Below the pieces are notes generated by a model. That model was not told where the DNA came from. It worked only from the letters and a program-made list of their open reading frames with translations, and made no database searches. The position numbers and the translations under genes were made by a program. 14,133 nucleotides of DNA from an uncultured Clostridiaceae bacterium. GTDB taxonomy: Bacteria; Bacillota; Clostridia; TANB77; CAG-508. The number at the start of each line of letters is the position of its first letter. Position 1 is the first letter of the stretch. Location of the stretch: contig CATZDQ010000018.1 in the NCBI GenBank assembly GCA_958417695.1, positions 1 through 14,133 of the forward strand, written 5' to 3'. Below, piece by piece: positions 1-5,997 of the stretch.

Positions 1-2123
1 ATTGTTACATATTTTACAGTCTCCCTATTAAATAATTCTGTCATATAGGACATAGCAGGATCATTATAAAAGGCCATACCACCAATAATTGTTTTTTCTG
101 TAACACTTCTTACTCTAGTATATTTGTTAATAACAATTCTTAGTTTTTCTTGTGCTAAAATACCTTTGGCTTTTAAATCTCTTAAATACGCGGTTAATGG
201 TTGTATCGTTAATACATCCATACTTTGTACTAAATAGATTTCTTGGCTATTGGCTAAGTAATTGTAGTTGGTGTCAAAATCACAATCTAATAATACTAAA
301 GAATAATTTTGTACTAAAGTTGTTAAAATATTTTCATATTCTTCTATACTACCATCTTCTCCTGGTAAAGAAGTATAAACATCTAAATTTTTATTGACTT
401 GTATACCAGTTGCATATCCTTGAGATAATTTCTGTGTGCATTCAAATGCAATTCTTCTTAAGTCTTCTTCATTTTTTGTATAAATGTAATAGGCATTTCT
501 ATTTTTCGTTAAATCTAATATAGCTGTTTTGATACCTTGTCCAGATAGCATTTCTGCTATATTATTAACTAAAAATGAGGTTCCGTTTTTTGAAGTACCT
601 ACAAAAGCTACCACTTTCTTATCTCTTGTTAATAGATTTTCTATGGTACTAGTGTTTTGTATTTGATAAGATGAGTTACTTGGCATCTGGTAAGACGCTT
701 CTTGCCTTGGTTCTTCTGGTTGTTGATAATTTCTATTTTCATAAGTAGGCATTGGCTCTTCGTCTTCTTGCATCGTCTCTTCAAAACCTGGTAAAAAGCT
801 TTCTTCTTGTGAATCTTCTTCCTCAAATCCTGGTAGCATAGTTTCTTCTTTATCTTCGGTATTCTCAAAGCCTGGTAAAAATCCACTATTTTCTTCTTCC
901 TCATCATCAAATCCTGGTAATACGGCTGGCTCTGCTACTTCTTCTACTTGTACTTTTCTTGGTCTTCCTCTTTTTTTCTTAGCTGGCGCTTCTTCAATCA
1001 CATTGGTCGTTTCTTCTATTGGCTGTATCTTTTTTGGTCTTCCTCTACCTCTTTTTACTGGTTGTTCTGGAACTGGTTCTGGCATAGAGATATCTTCAAA
1101 ACCTGGGAATTCTTCTTCCTCTACTACAGTATCTTTTATATTTTCTACTTTTTCTATTGGTTTTGGTACCACTCTTTCTGGTTTTGTATCTATGTTATCC
1201 ACTTTTTTAATATTCTTTGTGGATACTTCTGATGGAATAATGACTGGATTTGTTAGCTTCTTTGTCGTTGCTTTATTAACAATAGATTCTATTTTAATAC
1301 CATTATCATCTGGTAGTTTTACTTGTCCATCTTTAATTCTTTTGGTTTTTGTTTTATTTTCCTTTTTACGGTCTGTTACATCTGTCTTTTTGCTATAATC
1401 ACCATAGGCTTTTTTAGTGGTTCCACCTGAAAATGCCATAATTTGTTGATATCTTGGGCAATTAGCTTCTAGAACCGCTTTTACATTTAAAGGTAAGAAT
1501 TTAATGATTACCTTTAATTGCTCATCTGTGTATTGTGCAGCAATACTATTAAAACTATCTACATAACGTTCTTCATTTCTACCTAAGCGTTTATAATGAG
1601 TTAAGATGTTTTGAATTTCTACTTCGCTAACATCTCCTTCACTTTCTGCTTTATATTCTACATTATTGGAATCGATTTGGTAATAAATCTTGGCTTCTTT
1701 TTTAGTTCTTGGTTTATTAATTAAATTACAAACTTGTTCAATACTTCTATCTTGTCCAATAAGCGCACTATATACACCAATTCCAAATAGCTTAATTAAT
1801 AGATTTTCTGACTTTGTACGCCTGTCTGTTGTAATTAAAATAATGGGTATGTCTTCTCCTGCATTGGTAGATGCTTCATCTGAAATACTGTCTAATTTCT
1901 CGAATATAAAATTGTCAATCGCTTCATAATTATTGTTTGCAAATGGCTCTAGGTCCTCACTAATTACTACTCTATCATATGTTTTGTCCTTTTGTAATTC
2001 TTTTAAAATTGCATTAAAGTAATAAACATTTTTATATGAAATGATTTCTTTATACATTTGTTGATATTTCTTAACTATAGATTCTGAAATACTCTCATTA
2101 CTTACTGCAAATAAAACTTTCAT
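1..2123 (-). CDS. CpaE/TadZ-like ATPase-fold protein with AT-hooks and LPGF repeats (3' end off window)
   Basis: The frame is open from the ATG at 2121-2123 to the window edge, giving at least 707 residues. Residues 1 to about 150 resemble a receiver-like N-terminal domain of CpaE type. A charged low-complexity linker follows at about 240-490. It contains two AT-hook cores, KRGRGRPKK at 357-365 and KKKRGRPRK at 382-390, and PGF motifs at 340, 403, 417, 431 and 445. A MinD/ParA-like domain starts near 500. Its P-loop reads GTSKNGTS (509-516), so both lysines of the usual GKGGVGKT pattern are replaced. An ILDLT strand and a Walker B-like LVLLDCD follow. Loss of Walker A lysine is known in TadZ/CpaE proteins, which position pilus machinery. 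The start is supported by GGAGGGG inside the end of the upstream gene, whose stop lies 3 bases away, so the two are coupled. Function is inferred. The family fold is moderately sure; the role is not. Confidence 0.7.
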   Translation of the reverse strand, partial: MKVLFAVSNESISESIVKKYQQMYKEIISYKNVYYFNAILKELQKDKTYDRVVISEDLEPFANNNYEAIDNFIFEKLDSISDEASTNAGEDIPIILITTDRRTKSENLLIKLFGIGVYSALIGQDRSIEQVCNLINKPRTKKEAKIYYQIDSNNVEYKAESEGDVSEVEIQNILTHYKRLGRNEERYVDSFNSIAAQYTDEQLKVIIKFLPLNVKAVLEANCPRYQQIMAFSGGTTKKAYGDYSKKTDVTDRKKENKTKTKRIKDGQVKLPDDNGIKIESIVNKATTKKLTNPVIIPSEVSTKNIKKVDNIDTKPERVVPKPIEKVENIKDTVVEEEEFPGFEDISMPEPVPEQPVKRGRGRPKKIQPIEETTNVIEEAPAKKKRGRPRKVQVEEVAEPAVLPGFDDEEEENSGFLPGFENTEDKEETMLPGFEEEDSQEESFLPGFEETMQEDEEPMPTYENRNYQQPEEPRQEASYQMPSNSSYQIQNTSTIENLLTRDKKVVAFVGTSKNGTSFLVNNIAEMLSGQGIKTAILDLTKNRNAYYIYTKNEEDLRRIAFECTQKLSQGYATGIQVNKNLDVYTSLPGEDGSIEEYENILTTLVQNYSLVLLDCDFDTNYNYLANSQEIYLVQSMDVLTIQPLTAYLRDLKAKGILAQEKLRIVINKYTRVRSVTEKTIIGGMAFYNDPAMSYMTELFNRETVKYVT

Positions 2124-2126
2124 TCG

Positions 2127-2543
2127 TTAACCCCTCCAACCTTTTACAACAATGGCAAATATCAATGGTAATACTTGTGCAATAATAAACACTGTTACAA
2201 TAGATATCATAATGCCAAAGCCTTTATCTCTTGTATCTAATTTTCTAATACCTAAAACATATTGGTAAATAGCACTAATGGCTATTCCTATAAAGCAAAA
2301 AGGTATACTATAAATCTGAATTTTATTTAATAGATAAGCTGCAAATCCGTAAGAGTCTGAGCCATACGCTTCTTTATAATCTTCTAAGGTTTTCTTTTCT
2401 TTATCTTTGATATCCACTAATTGGCTAACTGTAGCATCTCCTGCATCGTTTACTTGATTTTGTGTAGTTGTATTTGTAGCATATACGATTGTACTAGAAA
2501 ATATACATATGCATATAGCTATCGCTGCGAATACTTTCTTCAT
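2127..2543 (-). CDS. secreted two-TM protein, VirB2/TrbC-like layout (candidate pilin-like subunit)
   Basis: 138 residues. Residues 1-22 form a signal peptide (KK, then a hydrophobic core, then VYA with likely cleavage after Ala22). The next 50 residues are polar and charged. Two membrane segments follow at about 75-97 and 109-133, joined by a short basic/acidic loop (RKLDTRDKG), and the tail is KGWRG. A signal peptide, two helices and a short cytoplasmic loop is the layout of VirB2/TrbC pilins of type IV secretion. The 50-residue polar N-terminal part is longer than usual for that family, and I see no clear family signature. It is the first gene of an operon with the CpaE/TadZ-like gene, 3 bases apart. 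The start has AAGGGGC about 9 bases upstream. It could instead be a structural membrane protein unrelated to pilins. Confidence 0.65.
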   Translation of the reverse strand: MKKVFAAIAICICIFSSTIVYATNTTTQNQVNDAGDATVSQLVDIKDKEKKTLEDYKEAYGSDSYGFAAYLLNKIQIYSIPFCFIGIAISAIYQYVLGIRKLDTRDKGFGIMISIVTVFIIAQVLPLIFAIVVKGWRG

Positions 2544-2605
2544 TTATAATTGCCCCTTTCTGGTATTTTTTCATTTCAATTTTTTTCACAATTCTTACTT
2601 ATAAT

Positions 2606-2634
2606 ATAATACAATAATATGGAAAAAATAGCAA
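2606..2634 (-). promoter_or_regulatory. candidate sigma-A promoter for the 2543/2123 operon
   Basis: On the minus strand TTGCTA (2629-2634) is followed 17 bases later by TATTAT (2606-2611), about 60 bases before the start codon at 2543. Each hexamer keeps most of the consensus. The stretch is very AT-rich, so chance matches are possible. Confidence 0.4.
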
Positions 2635-2743
2635 GGAATTATCTTCATTTTTTTTATTCTTACTGATTTTTCTTTGTTTTCTATTCAAAAGCTATTTTTT
2701 TATCTTCTTTTTTAGCTTTCTTTATTTTTCTTAGGGTCCATGC

Positions 2744-2769
2744 ACTTTTCTTTTTTTTACACATATAAT
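2744..2769 (+). promoter_or_regulatory. candidate promoter of sigK, sporulation-type or sigma-A
   Basis: CATATAAT at 2762-2769 lies about 33 bases before the chosen start. It fits the CATA-nnn-T -10 pattern of SigE/SigK promoters, with an AC at 2744-2745 spaced 16 bases upstream. It also contains a sigma-A TATAAT with no good TTGACA. The sequence cannot separate the two readings. Confidence 0.3.
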
Positions 2770-2801
2770 TTCGTATAGTGAAAAAAATGGAGGTAGCTTA
2801 T

Positions 2802-3500
2802 ATGTTAGTCCTTTCTATATCTAGTTTTTTAGTCTTCTTACACTCTGCTGTTTTTTTAGTAGGATATATCTCTAGTAATCAATTATTTCCAGAACCGCTA
2901 TCTATAGAAGAAGAAAAACAATATTTAGAACAAATGAAACAGGGTGATGAAGAAGCACGTAATGTTTTAATAGAGAGGAACTTAAGATTAGTTGCTCATG
3001 TTTGTAAAAAATATAGTTCTACCAATGTAGACCCAGATGATTTAATTTCCATTGGTACCATTGGTTTAATAAAAGGTATTAATAGTTTTGAACCTTCCAA
3101 AAATGTAAAGCTTTCTACTTATGTTTCTCGTTGTATTGATAATGAGATTTTAATGCATTTGCGTAGTACAAAAAAGTTGGGCGCAGAAGTTTCCTTAGAG
3201 GACCCCATTGGTAAAGATAAAGATGATAATACAGTTACTTTGCAAGATGTCTTAGAGAATAATGAAAAGAATATTGAAGACGAAGTAGATTTAAAGATTA
3301 AGGTAAAAAGATTATATGATAAAATTAAGCAAGTCTTAAAAGACCGTGAAAAAACAATTATTGAATTACGTTTTGGCTTAGATGGTAGAAAACCTAAAAC
3401 CCAAAATCAAATTGCAGAAATGATGGGCATTTCTCGTTCTTATGTTTCTAGGATTGAGACAAAGGCTATTGGTAAGCTTTCTAAAGAATTTGAAAAGTAG
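2802..3500 (+). CDS. sigK: RNA polymerase sporulation sigma factor SigK (pro-protein)
   Basis: 232 residues. Mother-cell sigma factor of late sporulation. Residues 1-21 (MLVLSISSFLVF...FLVG) are hydrophobic and match the pro-sequence that anchors pro-SigK to the membrane until SpoIVFB cleaves it. By comparison with B. subtilis the cut should fall near Gly21-Tyr22. Region 2 is present (LIERNLRLVAHVCKKY, DLISIGTIGLIKGI, LSTYVSRCIDNEILMHLR). Region 4 ends with a helix-turn-helix (TQNQIAEMMGISRSYVSRIE). The protein is full length and not split by a skin-like element. I chose ATG 2802 because GGAGGT at 2789-2794 sits 7 bases before it. A GTG at 2778 in the same frame has no ribosome binding site. 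The gene is divergent from the CpaE-like operon. Confidence 0.93.
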   Translation: MLVLSISSFLVFLHSAVFLVGYISSNQLFPEPLSIEEEKQYLEQMKQGDEEARNVLIERNLRLVAHVCKKYSSTNVDPDDLISIGTIGLIKGINSFEPSKNVKLSTYVSRCIDNEILMHLRSTKKLGAEVSLEDPIGKDKDDNTVTLQDVLENNEKNIEDEVDLKIKVKRLYDKIKQVLKDREKTIIELRFGLDGRKPKTQNQIAEMMGISRSYVSRIETKAIGKLSKEFEK

Positions 3501-3622
3501 TTAAAAATAAATACCTTCTAAAAAAGTATGTCCCTTTTTTTAAAGTTGTGATATACTTTTTTATGTCTGATAGCTTTTAAAAGATAGGTTATAGTTTATA
3601 TGTTTTCATTATCTGTTTTAAT

Positions 3623-3739
3623 TTAAGTATAGTGGAATGTAAATAATGCAAACATAACCGCACCTACAATTGCTACCACCGTTTTAATATAAATATTATA
3701 GAAGCTAAATTCTCCAGAAATAGAAACAGTAGAATAATT
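3623..3739 (-). pseudogene. possible remnant: C-terminal membrane segment without a start
   Basis: On the minus strand an open frame of 38 codons ends at TAA (3623-3625). It reads like a genuine C-terminus: a polar stretch, then KTVVAIVGAVMFALFTF, a plausible membrane helix, then HYT. It has no good start codon or ribosome binding site, and a stop at 3740-3742 lies directly upstream. I read it as the tail of a decayed gene. Chance is possible in such AT-rich DNA. Confidence 0.3.
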
Positions 3740-3774
3740 CTATGTAACGTTTTAATATAAGCATTATAGAAGCT
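3680..3774. repeat. 27-base direct repeat, 25/27 identical, copies 68 bases apart
   Basis: Copies lie at 3680-3706 and 3748-3774 (each runs from CGTTTTAATATAA to TTATAGAAGCT), differing only at two adjacent middle positions. The 68-base offset is not a multiple of three, so a tandem duplication would shift the frame of the overlapping gene remnant. Confidence 0.75.
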
Positions 3775-3852
3775 TTTATATATTCTCTAAAAAAATTTTA
3801 CTCTATAACACTATCTCTTTATCTATTTTTAGAATTCCTTAGTTATTCCAAA

Positions 3853-3908
3853 AGACCTGTAAGCTTTTACTTACAGGTCTTCTAGCAAGAGTAAAACTTC
3901 TACTCTTG
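3853..3908 (-). terminator. tandem hairpins, likely terminator of the 69-residue gene
   Basis: Two perfect stems lie back to back just downstream of the minus-strand gene that ends at 3919. The first is CAAGAGTA/TACTCTTG (3886-3893 with 3901-3908, 7-base loop). The second is AGACCTGTAAG/CTTACAGGTCT (3853-3863 with 3870-3880, 6-base loop), followed on the minus strand by a short T run (TTTTGG). The T run is weak, so termination may be partial. Confidence 0.6.
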
Positions 3909-3918
3909 AAAACCAACT

Positions 3919-4128
3919 CTAATTTTCTACTTCCGAAGTTTCCGATGCTTCTTTATATGAATAGTATGCCATCACGCTATCTTCATACAACACTTTTAAA
4001 ACAGCTTGTCCTTCCGGACCTTCTGTTCGGAAAACTTCTATGTTACCTACTACTTCCTTTGTTGCTCCTTTTTGTAACATTTGTTCTTTCCTCGTTTCTA
4101 CATATTCCTGCATTTCTTTTGATAACAT
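3919..4128 (-). CDS. small protein of unknown function
   Basis: 69 residues, acidic at the C-terminus, with no membrane segment or signal peptide. The N-terminal half (MLSKEMQEYVETRKEQMLQK) looks helical. The second half (VVGNIEVFRTEGPEGQ...VLKVLYEDSVMAYYSY) alternates like beta strands, and the tail is Ser/Glu-rich. I do not recognise the family. It looks real because it has GGAGGT about 10 bases before the ATG, a promoter-like sequence at 4181-4213, a hairpin pair after its stop, and balanced amino-acid composition. It appears to be a one-gene transcript between sigK and the accessory stretch. Confidence 0.7.
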   Translation of the reverse strand: MLSKEMQEYVETRKEQMLQKGATKEVVGNIEVFRTEGPEGQAVLKVLYEDSVMAYYSYKEASETSEVEN

Positions 4129-4180
4129 CTTTTTGTCTACCTCCGAGTTAGTTTTTTTATTTACTACAAGTAACTTCTTT

Positions 4181-4213
4181 ATTATATCATATAAAGCCTA
4201 AAACGTCTATCAA
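4181..4213 (-). promoter_or_regulatory. candidate sigma-A promoter of the 69-residue gene
   Basis: On the minus strand TTGATA (4208-4213) is followed 16 bases later by TATGAT (4186-4191). A perfect TATAAT lies at 4181-4186, but 21 bases from TTGATA. The start codon is about 50 bases downstream. Confidence 0.45.
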
Positions 4214-4230
4214 ATGAGCAAATTCTCCTA

Positions 4231-4331
4231 ATTAGCTTGTTACGAGATTTAAATCAATTTCTTGTAGTGGAATTTATGTGTTTTTAGCTCTATGAAATTC
4301 CGCCAGATTTTTCAGTTAGTAACAAGCTAGT
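4231..4331. repeat. 101-base inverted-repeat element with nested stems (MITE-like or structured RNA)
   Basis: The outer arms TAGCTTGTTAC (4233-4243) and GTAACAAGCTA (4319-4329) are perfect reverse complements. A flanking wobble and one more pair extend them to 4231/4331. Inside, GTGGAATTT (4267-4275) pairs with AAATTCCGC (4295-4303), with one G-U pair. The left shoulder carries a palindrome GATTTAAATC (4246-4255). It codes for nothing and has no T run, so it is not a normal terminator. A non-autonomous transposable element or a structured RNA would both fit. Confidence 0.6.
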
Positions 4332-4532
4332 ATCATCTTTATCGTTTTTTGTGAACTAAATCAAAATATTATATCAGCATCAAGCACTTTTTATTAGAAA
4401 TCACTTATTTTTCGTTCATTTAATAAGCTTACGCACTCTCTATAACCTTTTTTCACCATTCATTTGGTAAATTTCTGCATCGTATTTGCTTAAAATTTTT
4501 GTTTTTCTGAAAAGCTTGCCCTTCCATGTGTA

Positions 4533-5003
4533 CTATCGATACGATTCTCTAGTTGCTACTCTATCTGTAATGTTTAAATATTCTATATAAGGTTTGTTGT
4601 TAATATACTTCCATATCTTTATAAAAATTGGCTTAATTTCAATAACTACTTCATCTTCTAAATCTGAATATTCATTAAAAGACTTTTTATGTACTTGTTT
4701 AAATTTTTCTAAAAATTTATTATTTTTTTCATTAAATGGATGCTCTAAAATTTTTGCTGTTCCTTCTATCTGGTAATTGTCTAAACATAATGCAACATTT
4801 TCATTTCCTTCCATTTGCATACATTTATCAAATTTTATATCAGTCTGAAAATATATTTTATTATCTATTATTATATAGCTAACCGTTCTTGCAGTTGGCT
4901 CATTATTTAAGCAAGTTGCTAGTACAATATGCTTATTTTTATCTAAATAATCAAAAGTTTCTTTTTCCAATTCATCATAAACTATACATTCTCTTTTATT
5001 CAT
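4533..5003 (-). CDS. pyridoxamine 5'-phosphate oxidase-like (PPOX) FMN-binding protein
   Basis: 156 residues, about the usual length for small split-barrel flavin proteins of the PPOX class. The barrel core is visible: NKHIVLATCLNNEPTARTVSYIIIDNKIYFQT (about 24-55), then a dimer-type strand NENVALCLDNYQIEGTAKILE, and a C-terminal strand VVIEIKPIFIKIWKY. Such proteins bind FMN or a related cofactor and act in small redox or resistance reactions; the substrate here cannot be read. Its ATG overlaps the last 8 bases of the BRO-N gene (ATGAATAA), with GGAG just upstream, so translation is probably coupled to it. The frame continues 32 sense codons past its TAG stop. Confidence 0.72.
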   Translation of the reverse strand: MNKRECIVYDELEKETFDYLDKNKHIVLATCLNNEPTARTVSYIIIDNKIYFQTDIKFDKCMQMEGNENVALCLDNYQIEGTAKILEHPFNEKNNKFLEKFKQVHKKSFNEYSDLEDEVVIEIKPIFIKIWKYINNKPYIEYLNITDRVATRESYR

Positions 5004-5853
5004 TTAAATTACTCTCCTCTTTATTTTTAATTTGTTTTAATTCGTTTTTAGTTAGATTTTTATAATTTGTTTTCTCTGTAACTTTCTTTCCAATTTTTCC
5101 TTCAATCTCTTTTCTAGCTTTTCCTGTAATTTTTCCTGCTTCTTGTACATCATCTTTTAATTCTTCTAATCCAAAACTATTATTCGTATTATGTATTTCA
5201 TTTGCTGTTACTTCTGCTAAATTTGTTATCGCAAGTTCTAGTTTTCCCATACTATCTCTTAAATTCCTTTTTGTTTTATTAATCCCCTTTAACTCTTTAT
5301 ATTGAGCAGTATTCATATTAAATGTACTTTTATATATTTCATCAGTTAATATAGCATAATCTCTATCTTTTGCTCCTCGCTCTTTCCATGTATCTGTTAA
5401 TTCTTTTCTACTATCTATTGATTTCAATCTTTGGGCAATCCATGTATCCTCATAACCTTTTTTAATATAAGTTTCTTTCGCTCTATTTATTGCAAGTTCT
5501 GGATTTACAATTTCATCTAATCTTTCACTTCCCACTTGTGCTAGCCACAATTTAAAAGGTTCTGCTTTGGATGATGGTATAGATTGTATAATTCTTAATA
5601 TGCCTTTTGTATCTGCTGTTCTTACTTTTCTTCTTTTTCCGTCTTTTGCTATCATTTCAACTAGGGTACAAATTGTACCCCAGTTGTTATTTAATTCTTC
5701 ATCTCTAGACTTTAACTTTTTTATATATTGTTTAACATCTACAGAATCAGTTAAAACTTGAACTACATCTTCTACTGAAAAATACCAATCTTCATTATAC
5801 CAGGTTCTTCTGATTTCTTTTTTCTCAAATAATGCTAATTTATTTTCTTGCAT
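4996..5853 (-). CDS. BRO-N domain protein, DinD/phage antirepressor-like
   Basis: 285 residues. The first 110 or so are a BRO-N domain: a start like KKEIRRTWYNEDWYFSVEDV, then a DNA-binding-like core ending in a ILRIIQSIPSSKAEPFKLWL segment, and GSERLDEI. The rest is like DinD/antirepressor proteins (ELAINRAKETYIKKGYEDTWIAQRLKSI, then KERGAKDRDYAILTDEIYK), ending in a Lys/Glu-rich tail. Family members are often phage- or plasmid-borne regulators, some DNA-damage induced. It sits behind a consensus promoter and is first in a two-gene unit with the PPOX gene. AAGGAAG precedes the ATG at 5853. The high Lys and Asn content and very AT-rich DNA fit an acquired gene. The DNA target is unknown. Confidence 0.85.
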   Translation of the reverse strand: MQENKLALFEKKEIRRTWYNEDWYFSVEDVVQVLTDSVDVKQYIKKLKSRDEELNNNWGTICTLVEMIAKDGKRRKVRTADTKGILRIIQSIPSSKAEPFKLWLAQVGSERLDEIVNPELAINRAKETYIKKGYEDTWIAQRLKSIDSRKELTDTWKERGAKDRDYAILTDEIYKSTFNMNTAQYKELKGINKTKRNLRDSMGKLELAITNLAEVTANEIHNTNNSFGLEELKDDVQEAGKITGKARKEIEGKIGKKVTEKTNYKNLTKNELKQIKNKEESNLNE

Positions 5854-5878
5854 TGTACCACTTCCTTAATTTTTTATT

Positions 5879-5907
5879 ATTATATAGTATTTTCATCATT
5901 TTGTCAA
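5879..5907 (-). promoter_or_regulatory. consensus sigma-A promoter of the BRO-N gene
   Basis: On the minus strand a perfect TTGACA (5902-5907) is followed after exactly 17 bases by a perfect TATAAT (5879-5884), about 26 bases before the start codon. This is the strongest promoter by sequence in the window. Confidence 0.85.
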
Positions 5908-5935
5908 ACATTTGTTTATGTATTTTCAGAATTTT

Positions 5936-5960
5936 AGCAGTTATTATCTTAATAACTGCT
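5936..5960. terminator. perfect hairpin between the GNAT and BRO-N genes
   Basis: AGCAGTTATT (5936-5945) and AATAACTGCT (5951-5960) form a perfect 10-base stem with a 5-base loop. On the plus strand TTTCCTTAA follows, on the minus strand AAAATTC. The T run is poor on both strands. It lies 38 bases past the GNAT stop, so it is probably that gene's 3' end. Confidence 0.45.
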
Positions 5961-5997
5961 TTCCTTAACTTTAGGTTTAAAAGGTGTATTCGGAGTA

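Larger units (their letters stand above)
3501..3918. other. intergenic, no intact gene: coding debris, a direct repeat and two hairpins
   Basis: This 418-base gap follows sigK. It holds a possible gene remnant (3623-3739), a 27-base direct repeat (3680 and 3748) and two hairpins (3853-3908), each described separately. I found no clear rho-independent terminator directly behind sigK; the AT-rich inverted sequence near 3513-3530 is imperfect. Confidence 0.6.
4129..4532. other. gene-free stretch of 404 bases: promoter, long inverted repeat and coding debris
   Basis: Besides the promoter at 4181-4213 and the inverted repeat at 4231-4331, it holds two short minus-strand frames that run past the end of the PPOX gene (about 4440-4550) and look like remnants. 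I see no further gene, tRNA or terminator in it. Confidence 0.55.

Noticed and set aside
641..910. Minus-strand 89-codon frame rich in Lys
   Set aside because: It overlaps the CpaE-like gene on the same strand in another frame, across the repeat region, with skewed composition and no ribosome binding site.
948..1398. Plus-strand open frames of 94 and 131 codons rich in Phe, Trp, Ser and Tyr
   Set aside because: They are antisense shadows of the Lys/Glu/Pro-rich linker of the minus-strand CpaE-like gene and have no ribosome binding site.
2778..2801. Upstream GTG start for sigK
   Set aside because: The GGAGGT ribosome binding site lies downstream of it and is correctly spaced for ATG 2802.
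3906..4151. Plus-strand 81-codon frame
   Set aside because: Antisense to the better-supported 69-residue gene; its Leu/Pro-rich composition is typical of a shadow frame.
4233..4329. Inverted repeat read as a terminator of the PPOX gene
   Set aside because: It lies about 200 bases past the stop, the arms are separated by 75 bases, and no T run follows on either strand.
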